Source: Rhizobiales bacterium CCH10-E5 (GTDB lineage: Bacteria > Pseudomonadota > Alphaproteobacteria > Rhizobiales > Beijerinckiaceae). From it: a stretch of 64,000 nucleotides of DNA. How positions within the stretch are numbered: position 1 is the first letter of the stretch; every line of letters begins with the position of its first letter. Below the pieces are notes generated by a model that ran no database searches, was not told where the DNA came from, and worked only from the letters and a program-made list of their open reading frames with translations. The stretch covers positions 62,001 through 126,000 of the forward strand of contig LSIG01000124.1 of NCBI GenBank assembly GCA_001556125.1, read 5' to 3'. Position numbers and translations under genes: made by a program. This document shows positions 45,471-53,677 of this stretch, piece by piece.

Positions 45471-45545
45471 TGGTGAGCGGGGAGGGGATCGAACCCTCGA
45501 CCACATGATTAAAAGTCACGTGCTCTACCACTGAGCTACCCGCCC
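45471..45545 (-). tRNA. trnK: tRNA-Lys (anticodon TTT)
   Basis: Read on the minus strand, the acceptor stem pairs GGGCGGG with CCCGCTC (one G-U pair), followed by A and an encoded CCA end. The D arm contains AGCTCAGTGGTAGAGC, the anticodon loop is CTTTTAA with TTT at its centre, and the T arm has GGTTCGATCCC. All four arms fold, and the length of 75 nt with CCA is normal. The anticodon UUU decodes AAA and AAG lysine codons. Confidence 0.97.
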
Positions 45546-45685
45546 TCACCGGCGCTGACATACGGACGCCCCGCCCGCGGGTCAACATTGTTCCGGCGCG
45601 GGCATTCGTGCCAGAAGCGCGGCATTGCGGCGCGGTCACGGGACCGGCGTTGGCCGCGAGGCAGCGGAGCGGGACGGAAAGCGGC

Positions 45686-46774
45686 ATGGACGAGGCGCGC
45701 CCATCTCAAAGGGAGACGGCCTGGACGCGCTGGACGGCGTGGTTTCTCGGGGCGGCGCTGGCGACGCTTCTGACGCTCTGGGGATTCGCCGCGGCCCTCG
45801 ATCCCTTTGGCCTGCGCGTTTCCGCCGGCCAGCCGGCGCGGCCGATCATGGATATCAACCAGCGCTTCATGTACCCGCAGCTCGTCCGCTCGGGCAGCTT
45901 CGACTCGGCCGTGTTCGGCACTTCGACCATGCGCCTGCTCGACCCGGCGATCCTCTCTCAGGGACTTGGCGGACGCTTCGCCAATCTCGCGATGAACGCC
46001 GCCACGCCCTGGGAGCAGCTGCAGATGGCCGGGCTTTTCGCCCGCCAGGTCGCCGCGCCGCGGACGGTTCTGTGGGGCATCGACGCGACCTGGTGCGAGG
46101 CCGATGCCACCGACGAGGCCAAGCGCCTGACGCCGCGGCCCTTTCCCCCCTGGCTCTATGACGGCATCCGCTGGCGCGATTGGGCGGAGTTGATGAACCT
46201 GACCACGCTCGAGATCGCCGGCCGCCTGTTGGCACACCGGCTCGGCCTGATGCCGGAGCGGATCCGCGGCGACGGCTACGAGGTCTTCACCCCGCCCGAA
46301 GAGCTCTATGACGCGGCGCGGGCGCGCTGGCATCTCTATGGCGGTGCCGAGCCTCCGCCTGATTCTGGGCCGCTGGTGCCCGCCGAGACGGTCGCGCCCG
46401 AAACCCGAGCCGGATGGCGCTTCCCGGCCTTGGCCTGGCTCGACGACGCGCTGGCACGCTTCCCGGCCGGCACGCGGCTGCTGCTCGTATTGCCGCCGGC
46501 CCATCGCATCACCCAGCCCCGCGCAGGCTCTGTCGCCGATCAGCGCGAGGCCGCTTGCAAGGAGGCGGTCGCTGCGTTGGCGAAGCGCCGCGGCGCCGCG
46601 CTGATCGACTATGCGCGACCGTCACCGATCACGCTGCGCGACGACAACTACTGGGACCCGCTGCATTTCCGCCTGCCGATCGCGCGGCGGCTGGAGGGGG
46701 AGATCACCTCGCTGGCGAAGGGCGGGCCGATCCAACCCGACGGGGCCGCACGCGTGATCGTGCCCGCCCGTTAA
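45686..46774 (+). CDS. SGNH-hydrolase-like membrane-anchored protein (possible O-acetylation related)
   Basis: 362 residues. One transmembrane helix lies at about residues 17-40 (A-W-F-L-G-A-A-L-A-T-L-L-T-L-W), and the rest should be periplasmic. The pattern A-V-F-G-T-S-T-M-R (about 74-82) resembles the SGNH block I, and the C-terminal W-D-P-L-H-F-R (about 328-334) resembles the D-x-x-H catalytic block V, as in AlgX/AlgJ- or DltD-like acyl-ester proteins. The nucleophile would be Ser or Thr in G-T-S-T. No acyltransferase or polysaccharide genes accompany it. The start at 45686 was chosen from GGACGGAAAGCGGC upstream and the membrane anchor. Confidence 0.65.
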   Translation: MDEARPSQRETAWTRWTAWFLGAALATLLTLWGFAAALDPFGLRVSAGQPARPIMDINQRFMYPQLVRSGSFDSAVFGTSTMRLLDPAILSQGLGGRFANLAMNAATPWEQLQMAGLFARQVAAPRTVLWGIDATWCEADATDEAKRLTPRPFPPWLYDGIRWRDWAELMNLTTLEIAGRLLAHRLGLMPERIRGDGYEVFTPPEELYDAARARWHLYGGAEPPPDSGPLVPAETVAPETRAGWRFPALAWLDDALARFPAGTRLLLVLPPAHRITQPRAGSVADQREAACKEAVAALAKRRGAALIDYARPSPITLRDDNYWDPLHFRLPIARRLEGEITSLAKGGPIQPDGAARVIVPAR

Positions 46775-46810
46775 CCGGTCGGAAACCAACCCGGCCTAAC
46801 GCTTGCGGGC

Positions 46811-47122
46811 ATGGTCATCCGCCGCGGCGTCCGATCCTTCCTCGTCACTCTCGCGCTCTACCTCGTGTCGGGCGCGGCGGTGAGCTATTTCATGTTCCAC
46901 GCCCAGCACGGCTCGCGCGGCCTCGAGGCCCGCGACACGCTGCACGACTCGCTGCGCGATGTGGAAGCGGAACTCGCCGGGCTCACCGCAGAGCGCAAGC
47001 TCTGGGAGCATCGGCTGTCGCTGGTGCGCGACGAGGCGGTGGACCGTGATGTGCTCGAGGAACGCGCTCGCGAGAGCCTCGGCCGCGTCCACAAGAACGA
47101 CGTCATCCTGATGGGCCGCTGA
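46811..47122 (+). CDS. FtsB/DivIC-like septum formation initiator family protein
   Basis: 103 residues with the family layout: a basic start, one transmembrane helix (about residues 9-29), then a coiled coil (about 35-75) with E-A-E-L-A-G-L-T-A-E-R, and a C-terminal part with the R-E-S-L-G-R-V-H-K-N-D segment. FtsB links FtsL and FtsQ in the divisome. In Rhizobiales such a gene commonly sits directly upstream of pdhA, as here (176 bp before). The assignment rests on layout and neighbours rather than on strong motifs. Confidence 0.78.
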   Translation: MVIRRGVRSFLVTLALYLVSGAAVSYFMFHAQHGSRGLEARDTLHDSLRDVEAELAGLTAERKLWEHRLSLVRDEAVDRDVLEERARESLGRVHKNDVILMGR

Positions 47123-47157
47123 GGCGCTGCCGGACGCCGGCAAATAGTCCCGGACGT

Positions 47158-47172
47158 ATCGATTAACTCGAT
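47158..47172. promoter_or_regulatory. Short palindrome in the pdhA upstream region
   Basis: ATCGA-TTAAC-TCGAT is a 5-bp inverted repeat with an A/T-rich centre, in the most A/T-rich part of the 176-bp gap before pdhA. About 40 bp downstream is a near-palindrome CCTT-TGCA-AGGG (47197-47208) with a TTGCAA-like centre. Either may be an operator or part of the pdh promoter; no known consensus is matched securely. Confidence 0.3.
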
Positions 47173-47268
47173 TTCAGTTACGTAGAGAATGGCGAGCCTT
47201 TGCAAGGGCTTGGCCGATGCTGCAATGCGAGATAGCCGCCTCGCCAAGGGTTTTGCGATCCTCTACAA

Positions 47269-47288
47269 CCAAGGTTGAATGACCTTGG
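47269..47288 (+). promoter_or_regulatory. Hairpin overlapping the pdhA ribosome-binding site
   Basis: CCAAGGT (47269-47275) pairs exactly with ACCTTGG (47282-47288) around TGAATG. The last two bases of the stem are the first two of GGAGGA (47287-47292), the Shine-Dalgarno sequence of pdhA (ATG at 47299). The hairpin could therefore affect translation of the first gene of the cluster. The pairing is seen; an effect is inferred. Confidence 0.4.
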
Positions 47289-47298
47289 AGGACCGCCG

Positions 47299-48399
47299 AT
47301 GGCCGTTGCCGCGCGCAAGACGAAAGCCCCCGCCCCAGCCAAGCCCGCCGCCAAGCCGGCCAAGGCACGATCCGCCAAGGCCGGCGGCGACAAGGCGGCC
47401 GCTCCCGCGCCGAGCAACATGGCGACCTTCACCAAGGAGGAAGACCTCCACGCCTATCGCGAGATGCTGCTGATCCGGCGTTTCGAGGAGAAGGCCGGCC
47501 AGATGTACGGCATGGGGCTGATCGGCGGGTTTTGCCACCTCTATATCGGCCAGGAAGCGGTCGTCGTCGGCATGCAGATGGCGTCCAAGGAGGGCGACCA
47601 GGTCATCACCGGCTATCGCGACCACGGCCACATGCTGGCCTGCGGCATGGAATCGCGCGGCGTGATGGCGGAGCTCACCGGGCGGCGCGGCGGCTATTCG
47701 CGCGGCAAGGGCGGCTCGATGCACATGTTCTCCCGCGAGAAGAACTTCTACGGCGGCCACGGCATCGTCGGCGCCCAGGTTTCGCTCGGCACCGGGCTGG
47801 GCTTCGCCAACTGGTACCGCGAGGACGGGCGCGTCTCGCTCGCCTATTTCGGCGACGGTGCGGCCAATCAGGGCCAGGTCTATGAGAGCTTCAACATGGC
47901 CCAGCTCTGGAAGCTGCCGGTCGTGTTCATCATCGAGAACAACCGCTACGCCATGGGCACGGCCGTCAGCCGCGCCTCGGCCCAGACCGACTTCTCCCGC
48001 CGCGGCGTCTCCTTCGGCATTCCCGGCGAGCAGGTCGACGGCATGGATGTCCGCGCCGTGCGCGACGCCGCGACCCGCGCCATCGAGCACGCCCGTTCGG
48101 GCAAGGGCCCCTACATCCTCGAGATGCAGACCTACCGCTATCGTGGCCACTCGATGTCCGACCCGGCGAAGTACCGCTCCAAGGACGAGGTCCAGCGCAT
48201 GCGCGAGGAGCACGATCCGATCGAGCAGGTGAGGGGCCGCCTGACCCGCGACTTCAAGGTCGGCGAGGACGAGCTCAAGGCGATCGACGCCAAGGTCCGC
48301 GAGATCGTCAACGACGCGGCCGAGTTCGCGACGCACGACCCCGAGCCCGATCCGTCGGAGCTGTTCACGGACATCCTGCTGGAGCCGGCGAAGGCCTGA
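47299..48399 (+). CDS. pdhA: Pyruvate dehydrogenase E1 component subunit alpha
   Basis: 366 residues. It binds thiamine diphosphate and decarboxylates pyruvate as part of the alpha2beta2 E1. The first 40 residues are a lysine/alanine/proline-rich extension typical of alphaproteobacterial enzymes. The E1 core has Y-R-D-H-G-H and the TPP motif G-D-G-A-A-N-Q-G with E-N-N at the end (about 190-222), and the phosphorylation-loop-like Y-R-Y-R-G-H-S-M-S-D-P near residue 280. The ATG at 47299 has GGAGGA upstream within a hairpin. Order pdhA-pdhB-pdhC-lpd follows. Confidence 0.97.
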   Translation: MAVAARKTKAPAPAKPAAKPAKARSAKAGGDKAAAPAPSNMATFTKEEDLHAYREMLLIRRFEEKAGQMYGMGLIGGFCHLYIGQEAVVVGMQMASKEGDQVITGYRDHGHMLACGMESRGVMAELTGRRGGYSRGKGGSMHMFSREKNFYGGHGIVGAQVSLGTGLGFANWYREDGRVSLAYFGDGAANQGQVYESFNMAQLWKLPVVFIIENNRYAMGTAVSRASAQTDFSRRGVSFGIPGEQVDGMDVRAVRDAATRAIEHARSGKGPYILEMQTYRYRGHSMSDPAKYRSKDEVQRMREEHDPIEQVRGRLTRDFKVGEDELKAIDAKVREIVNDAAEFATHDPEPDPSELFTDILLEPAKA

Positions 48400-48456
48400 G
48401 GGCCCGCGCCGCACTGCCTTTCCTTTTCGCCTCGTCCAATCATTCCGGGTGCGTTC

Positions 48457-49890
48457 ATGCCGATCGACATTCTCATGCCTGCCCTTTCGCCCACCATGGA
48501 GCAGGGCAAGCTCGCCAAATGGCTGAAAGCCGAGGGTGACAGCGTCAAGGCGGGTGACATCATCGCCGAGATCGAGACCGACAAGGCGACCATGGAGGTC
48601 GAGGCGGTCGACGAGGGCATCCTTGCGAAGATCCTGGTCGCCGACGGCACTGAGAACGTCGCGGTGAATACGCCGATCGGCATCATCGCCGCCGAGGGCG
48701 AGGATGCGAAGGCGGCTGCCAGCGGCGGCGCCGGGCAGTCCGACAAGCCGGCCGAGAGTTCGCCTCAGGCGGCGCAGTCGGCTCCGCCGGCCGCCGTCGG
48801 CGAGGCGCCTCAGGTTGCCGCCGCGCCCAAGGCGGAATCAGCCGTCGCCAACCCGCCGGCGACGCCGAAGAGCTACGATGCCTCCGCCGAGTTCCCGGCC
48901 GGCGCCGAGATCGTCAGCATGACGGTCCGCGAGGCGCTACGCGACGCCATGGCCGAGGAAATGCGCCGCGACGGCGACGTCTTCGTCATGGGCGAAGAGG
49001 TCGCCGAGTACCAGGGCGCCTACAAGGTGACGCAGGGCCTGCTGCAAGAGTTCGGCCCCAAGCGCGTCATCGACACGCCGATCACCGAGCATGGTTTCGC
49101 CGGCATCGGCGTCGGCGCCGCGCTGACCGGCCTGCGCCCCATCGTCGAGTTCATGACCTTCAACTTCGCCATGCAGGCGATCGACCAGATCATCAACTCC
49201 GCCGCCAAGACGCTCTACATGTCCGGCGGTCAGATGGGCTGCCCGATCGTCTTCCGCGGCCCCAACGGCGCGGCCGCCCGCGTCGGCGCCCAGCACAGTC
49301 ACGACTATGCCGCCTGGTACTCCAACGTGCCCGGCCTCAAGGTGGTGATGCCCTATAGCGCCTCCGACGCGAAGGGCCTGCTCAAGAGCGCCATCCGCGA
49401 TCCGAACCCGATCATCTTCCTCGAGAACGAGATCCTCTACGGCCGCTCCTTCGACGTGCCCAAGGGCGACGACTTCCTGATCCCGATCGGCAAGGCCAAG
49501 GTCGCCCGCCCGGGCACCGACGTCACCATCGTCTCCTTCGGCATCGGCATGACCTATGCGCTCGGCGCCGCCGAGGCGCTGGCCAAGGAGGGCATCGAGG
49601 CCGAGGTCATCGACCTGCGCACGATCCGTCCGATGGACATCGAGACCGTCGTCGCCTCCATCCAGAAGACCAACCGCTGCGTCGCGGTCGAGGAGGGCTT
49701 CCCGCAGTCCGGCGTCACCGCCGAGATCGGCGTGCGGATCATGGAAGCCGCCTTCGACTATCTCGATGCGCCCGTCGCCCGCGTCACCGGCAAGGACGTG
49801 CCGATGCCCTATGCCGCGAACCTCGAGAAGCTCGCCTTGCCGAACATCGGCGAGGTCGTCGCGGCGGCCAAGGCCGTCTGCTATCGCTGA
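48457..49890 (+). CDS. pdhB: Pyruvate dehydrogenase E1 subunit beta with N-terminal lipoyl domain
   Basis: 477 residues, about 140 longer than a plain E1-beta. Residues 1-80 are a biotinyl/lipoyl domain with the lipoylated Lys43 in E-T-D-K-A-T-M-E-V; residues about 85-140 are an alanine/proline/glutamine-rich swinging linker; residues about 150-470 are the E1-beta transketolase-like domain with [12 protein letters not shown] and [10 protein letters not shown] lipoylated E1-beta is characteristic of Rhizobiales. Its lipoyl domain is about 80% identical by eye to that of pdhC in the same operon. It starts 57 bp after pdhA. Confidence 0.97.
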   Translation: MPIDILMPALSPTMEQGKLAKWLKAEGDSVKAGDIIAEIETDKATMEVEAVDEGILAKILVADGTENVAVNTPIGIIAAEGEDAKAAASGGAGQSDKPAESSPQAAQSAPPAAVGEAPQVAAAPKAESAVANPPATPKSYDASAEFPAGAEIVSMTVREALRDAMAEEMRRDGDVFVMGEEVAEYQGAYKVTQGLLQEFGPKRVIDTPITEHGFAGIGVGAALTGLRPIVEFMTFNFAMQAIDQIINSAAKTLYMSGGQMGCPIVFRGPNGAAARVGAQHSHDYAAWYSNVPGLKVVMPYSASDAKGLLKSAIRDPNPIIFLENEILYGRSFDVPKGDDFLIPIGKAKVARPGTDVTIVSFGIGMTYALGAAEALAKEGIEAEVIDLRTIRPMDIETVVASIQKTNRCVAVEEGFPQSGVTAEIGVRIMEAAFDYLDAPVARVTGKDVPMPYAANLEKLALPNIGEVVAAAKAVCYR

Positions 49891-49905
49891 GAAGGGGCGC
49901 AACCG

Positions 49906-51213
49906 ATGCCGACCAACATCCTGATGCCCGCGCTCTCTCCCACGATGGAGAAGGGCAATCTCGCCAAATGGCTGAAGAAGGAAGGCGACGCGATCAAGTC
50001 CGGCGACATCATCGCCGAGATCGAGACCGACAAGGCGACCATGGAGGTCGAGGCCGTCGACGAAGGCATTCTCGCGAAGATCGTCGTGCCGGAAGGCACG
50101 GCCGATGTCGCCGTCAACGAGGTCATCGGCGTGATCGCCGCCGAGGGCGAGGATGCGAACGCTGCCAGCGCGCCGGCCAAGGCCGAGACTCCCAAAGCTG
50201 TCGAAGCTCCCAAGGCCGAGGCGCCCAAGGCCGCGCCGGTCGCCGCCGCTCCGGCTGCTCCCGCGGCCGCCCCGGCCACGTCTTCCGGCCAGCGCCCCTT
50301 CGCCTCGCCGCTGGCGCGCCGGCTCGCCAGGGAGGCCGGGCTCGACCTGTCGAAGGTCCAGGGCTCGGGCCCCCATGGCCGCATCGTCGAGAAGGATGTC
50401 GAGGCCGCGAAGACCGGCGGCGGCGCCAAGGCCGCACCGGCTGCAGCGCCGGCAACGGCGGCTCCGGCGGCCGCGCCGAAGCACGATCAGGTCAGGAAGC
50501 TCTTCGCGCCCGGCTCCTTCGAGGAAATCCCGCATGACGGCATGCGCAAGACGATCGCGCGCCGCCTGACCGAGTCGAAGCAGACCATCCCGCATTTCTA
50601 CGTCACGGTGGATTGCGAGCTCGACGCGCTGCTGAAGCTGCGGGCCGAACTCAACGCCGCCGCGCCCGAGAAGGACGGCAAGCCCGCCTACAAGCTCTCG
50701 GTCAACGACATGGTGATCAAGGCGCTGGCGCTGGCGCTGCGGGCGGTGCCGGACGCGAACGTCTCCTGGACCGAGAACGCCATGCTCAAGCACAAGCACG
50801 CCGATGTCGGCGTCGCCGTCTCGATCCCCGGCGGGCTGATCACCCCGATCATCCGCGACGCCTGCCACAAGACGCTGAGCCAGATCTCGAACGAGATGAA
50901 GGACTATGCCGCGCGCGCCAAGGCCCGCAAGCTGAAGCCCGAGGAGTATCAGGGCGGCACAACGGCGGTCTCGAATCTCGGGATGTTCGGGGTCAAGGAC
51001 TTCGCCGCGGTGGTGAACCCGCCGCATGCGACGATCCTGGCGGTGGGCGCCGGCGAACAGCGCGCCGTGGTCAAGGGCGGCCAGCTCGCGGTCGCGACCG
51101 TGATGTCGGTGACCCTCTCGACCGACCACCGCGCCGTCGACGGCGCGCTGGGCGCCGAGCTGCTGGCGGCCTTCAAGGGCTATATCGAGAAGCCGATGGC
51201 GATGTTGGTGTGA
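49906..51213 (+). CDS. pdhC: Dihydrolipoamide acetyltransferase (E2) of pyruvate dehydrogenase
   Basis: 435 residues. The order is one lipoyl domain (1-80, Lys43 in E-T-D-K-A-T), an alanine/proline linker, the peripheral subunit-binding domain (about 127-165, A-S-P-L-A-R-R-L-A-R-E-A-G), a second linker and the catalytic domain (about 205-435). The catalytic histidine lies in S-T-D-H-R-A-V-D-G near residue 405. E2 forms the core of the complex and moves acetyl groups to CoA. It starts 15 bp after pdhB with GAAGGGG upstream and is followed 15 bp later by lpd. Confidence 0.98.
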   Translation: MPTNILMPALSPTMEKGNLAKWLKKEGDAIKSGDIIAEIETDKATMEVEAVDEGILAKIVVPEGTADVAVNEVIGVIAAEGEDANAASAPAKAETPKAVEAPKAEAPKAAPVAAAPAAPAAAPATSSGQRPFASPLARRLAREAGLDLSKVQGSGPHGRIVEKDVEAAKTGGGAKAAPAAAPATAAPAAAPKHDQVRKLFAPGSFEEIPHDGMRKTIARRLTESKQTIPHFYVTVDCELDALLKLRAELNAAAPEKDGKPAYKLSVNDMVIKALALALRAVPDANVSWTENAMLKHKHADVGVAVSIPGGLITPIIRDACHKTLSQISNEMKDYAARAKARKLKPEEYQGGTTAVSNLGMFGVKDFAAVVNPPHATILAVGAGEQRAVVKGGQLAVATVMSVTLSTDHRAVDGALGAELLAAFKGYIEKPMAMLV

Positions 51214-51228
51214 GGCCGGAGAATCACC

Positions 51229-52668
51229 ATGGCTGACTACGACATCATCATCATCGGCTCCGGCCCCGGCGGCTATGTCGCGGCGATCCGCGCGGCGCAG
51301 CTCGGTTTCCGGACCGCGATCGTCGAGCGCGAGCATCTCGCCGGCATCTGCTCGAACTGGGGCTGCATCCCGACCAAGGCGCTCCTGCGCTCGGCCGAAA
51401 TCCTGCATTACGGCCAGCACGCCAAGGATTACGGGCTGGTGCTGGAAGGCAGCTTCAAGGCCGATCTCGAGGCCGTCGTGAAGCGCTCGCGCGGCATCGC
51501 GGCGCGGATGAACAACGGCGTCCAGTTCCTGATGAAGAAGAACAAGGTCGACGTGATCTGGGGCGAAGCCGTGCTGACCAAGCCCGGCACGGTCCAGGTC
51601 GCGCCGACGAAGAAGCCGGCGATGCAGCCGCAGGTGCCGCCGCCGAAGAACGCCAAGGGCGAGGGCACCTACACCGCCGACCACATCATCGTCGCGACCG
51701 GCGCCCGCCCGCGCGCGCTGCCCGGCATCGAGCCGGACGGCAAGCTGATCTGGACCTATTTCGAGGCGATGGTGCCGGCCAAGCTGCCGAAGTCACTGCT
51801 CGTGATGGGCTCGGGCGCCATCGGCATCGAGTTCGCCTCCTTCTACCGGACCATGGGCGTCGAGGTGACGGTGGTCGAGGTGATGCCGCAGGTCGTCCCC
51901 GTGGAGGATGCCGAAATCGGTGCCTTCGCCCGCAAGGCCTTCGAGAAGCAGGGCATCAAGATCCTGACCTCGGCCAAGGTCACCAAGGTCGAGAAGGGGG
52001 CGGACAGCATCACCGCCCATATCGAGGACGAGAAGGGCGGCAAGCAGACGATCACCGCCGACCGCATGATCTCGGCCGTCGGCGTCGTCGGCAACATCGA
52101 GAATCTCGGGCTCGAGGCGCTCGGCGTGAAGACCGATCGCGGCTGCATCGTCATCGACGGGCTCTGCCGCACCAATGTGAAGGGTCTCTATGCCATCGGC
52201 GACGTCGCCGGCCCGCCGATGCTCGCCCACAAGGCCGAGCATGAGGGCGTGATCTGCGTCGAGGCGATCAAGGGCCTGCATCCGCACCCGATGGACAAGA
52301 CGATGATCCCGGGCTGCACCTATTGCCACCCGCAGATCGCCAGTGTCGGCCTGACCGAGGCCAAGGCCAAGGCCGCCGGCCACGAGATCAGGGTCGGCCG
52401 CTTCCCCTTCGTCGCCAACGGCAAGGCGGTCGCGCTCGGCGAGGATTCCGGCCTCGCCAAGACGATCTTCGATGCGAAGACCGGCAAGCTGCTCGGCGCG
52501 CATCTGGTCGGGCCGGAGGTCACCGAGCTGATCCAGGGCTTCGTCGTGGCGATGAACCTCGAGACCACCGAGGAAGAGCTGATGCACACCGTCTTCCCGC
52601 ATCCGACGATCTCGGAGGTGATGAAGGAGAGCGTGCTCGACGCCTATGGCAAGGCGCTGAACGCTTAG
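51229..52668 (+). CDS. lpd: Dihydrolipoamide dehydrogenase (E3)
   Basis: 479 residues. It reoxidises dihydrolipoyl groups with NAD through FAD and a redox disulfide. The FAD motif G-S-G-P-G-G-Y near residue 10, the redox pair C-S-N-W-G-C-I-P-T-K (variant of the usual C-L-N-V-G-C) near residue 40, the NAD-binding G-S-G-A-I-G-I-E-F near 185 and the dimer-interface H-T-V-F-P-H-P-T-I-S-E with the catalytic His-Glu near 453 are present. A proline/lysine-rich insertion at about residues 125-140 is unusual. As the last gene of the cluster, it probably serves this complex; it could also serve other 2-oxoacid dehydrogenases. Confidence 0.96.
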   Translation: MADYDIIIIGSGPGGYVAAIRAAQLGFRTAIVEREHLAGICSNWGCIPTKALLRSAEILHYGQHAKDYGLVLEGSFKADLEAVVKRSRGIAARMNNGVQFLMKKNKVDVIWGEAVLTKPGTVQVAPTKKPAMQPQVPPPKNAKGEGTYTADHIIVATGARPRALPGIEPDGKLIWTYFEAMVPAKLPKSLLVMGSGAIGIEFASFYRTMGVEVTVVEVMPQVVPVEDAEIGAFARKAFEKQGIKILTSAKVTKVEKGADSITAHIEDEKGGKQTITADRMISAVGVVGNIENLGLEALGVKTDRGCIVIDGLCRTNVKGLYAIGDVAGPPMLAHKAEHEGVICVEAIKGLHPHPMDKTMIPGCTYCHPQIASVGLTEAKAKAAGHEIRVGRFPFVANGKAVALGEDSGLAKTIFDAKTGKLLGAHLVGPEVTELIQGFVVAMNLETTEEELMHTVFPHPTISEVMKESVLDAYGKALNA

Positions 52669-52696
52669 AGATCGCCTACTGACCCGATAGACCGGA

Positions 52697-52797
52697 GTCA
52701 TCCCGGACAAGCGGCGCCAGCCGCGCCGATCCGGGATCCATGCCGGAACGCTTCAGGCATGGATCCCGGGTCTCCGCTTCGCTGCTCCCGGGATGAC
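52697..52797. repeat. REP-like palindromic element, copy 5
   Basis: A 101-bp palindrome starting GTCATCCCGG and ending CCGGGATGAC, with inner arms CCGGGATCCATGCC (about 52731-52744) and GGCATGGATCCCGG (about 52756-52769). The GGGATCCAT/ATGGATCCC arms match copy 1 at 2794-2896, and the GTCATCC/GGATGAC ends match closely. It lies just past the lpd stop and could act as an mRNA 3' stabiliser for the pdh transcript. Confidence 0.72.
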
Positions 52798-52863
52798 GGC
52801 GCCATGTGACAGTCGGTTCGCTGGCCTCTGGATTTCGCGGGGGCCGATCCGCATATCCCGGCC

Positions 52864-53202
52864 ATGGCGCCGCGCACCCGCAGACCGAAACACCCCGACA
52901 CGATCGTGCCGGACGAGCAGGTCGAAATCCTGCCGCCCGGTCGCGGCCTCGTGCTCGACTGGCGCGTGATCGCGCCCACTGTCGCGCTCGGCACCGTGAC
53001 CGGCTTTGCGGCCAGCCTCGTCGTCGGCGGGGGCGGCCTTTTGCGCCACGCCGTCGTCGGCCTCCTCGGCATGCTGGTCGGGCAGGGGCTGGTGCGCTTG
53101 ACCGGCTGGCGCGTCCGCACCGGCTATGCCCGCCTCGACGACATGGCGATGGCCGTGATCGGCGCCATTCTCGTCGTCTTGCTGGCACGCTTCATCGCTT
53201 AG
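52864..53202 (+). CDS. Small integral membrane protein of unknown function
   Basis: 112 residues. A basic, arginine-rich N-terminus is followed by three or so hydrophobic segments: about residues 35-55 (V-A-L-G-T-V-T-G-F-A-A-S-L-V), 58-77 and 94-111. The pattern is somewhat like the GlsB/YeaQ group of the next gene but without its signature. The ATG at 52864 has no strong ribosome-binding site, and the annotation depends on the membrane pattern. The next gene is 74 bp downstream; a pair of small envelope proteins is plausible. Confidence 0.6.
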   Translation: MAPRTRRPKHPDTIVPDEQVEILPPGRGLVLDWRVIAPTVALGTVTGFAASLVVGGGGLLRHAVVGLLGMLVGQGLVRLTGWRVRTGYARLDDMAMAVIGAILVVLLARFIA

Positions 53203-53276
53203 GGAACCTTTGCTCACCCGCACGGTTGTGGCCGGGCATCCGCGAGACCCGCGGACCGACGGGGGACCAGACGACA

Positions 53277-53555
53277 ATGGAAAACTTCGCCGCCACCATG
53301 GCGCAGCCGGGCTATGGCTTCTTCGCCACGATCTTCATCGGCATGCTCGCCGGCTGGATCGCCGAGAAGATCACCTCCTCGGATCATGGCCTCTTCACGA
53401 ACATGCTCGTCGGCGTTGCCGGCTCCTTCCTCGGCAGCCGCCTGGCGGAGCTGCTCGACATCGCGATCTTCGGCTTCTGGCGCACCCTGGCGGCCGCGGT
53501 GGCGGGTGCTGTCGTCGTCATCGTGATCTGGAACGCCGCCCGCGGGCGGCGCTGA
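53277..53555 (+). CDS. GlsB/YeaQ/YmgE family stress response membrane protein
   Basis: 92 residues with three hydrophobic segments. The family signature G-M-L-A-G-W-I-A-E-K-I is near residue 22-32, and G-V-A-G-S-F-L-G near residue 46 is the glycine-rich second helix. Members are small inner-membrane proteins, often induced by acid or osmotic stress. The ATG at 53277 lies after GGGGACC, and the product then has the right family length. It is 107 bp before lipA, in the same direction. Confidence 0.82.
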   Translation: MENFAATMAQPGYGFFATIFIGMLAGWIAEKITSSDHGLFTNMLVGVAGSFLGSRLAELLDIAIFGFWRTLAAAVAGAVVVIVIWNAARGRR

Positions 53556-53677
53556 GCAACAGGCGTCCCCGCCCTGCGACAGGGCGACCCGGCGTGCCGA
53601 AGGTTGCCCTGCGCCGCCGGGACGATTAGCTAGGGATCAGGCGGCGGCCAGGGGCTGCCGCGATGGATCCTGTCCCG

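Noticed and set aside
48937-51684. A 915-codon minus-strand frame opposite pdhB, pdhC and lpd
   Set aside because: It covers three recognised genes in the antisense direction, with no ribosome-binding site or domain pattern.
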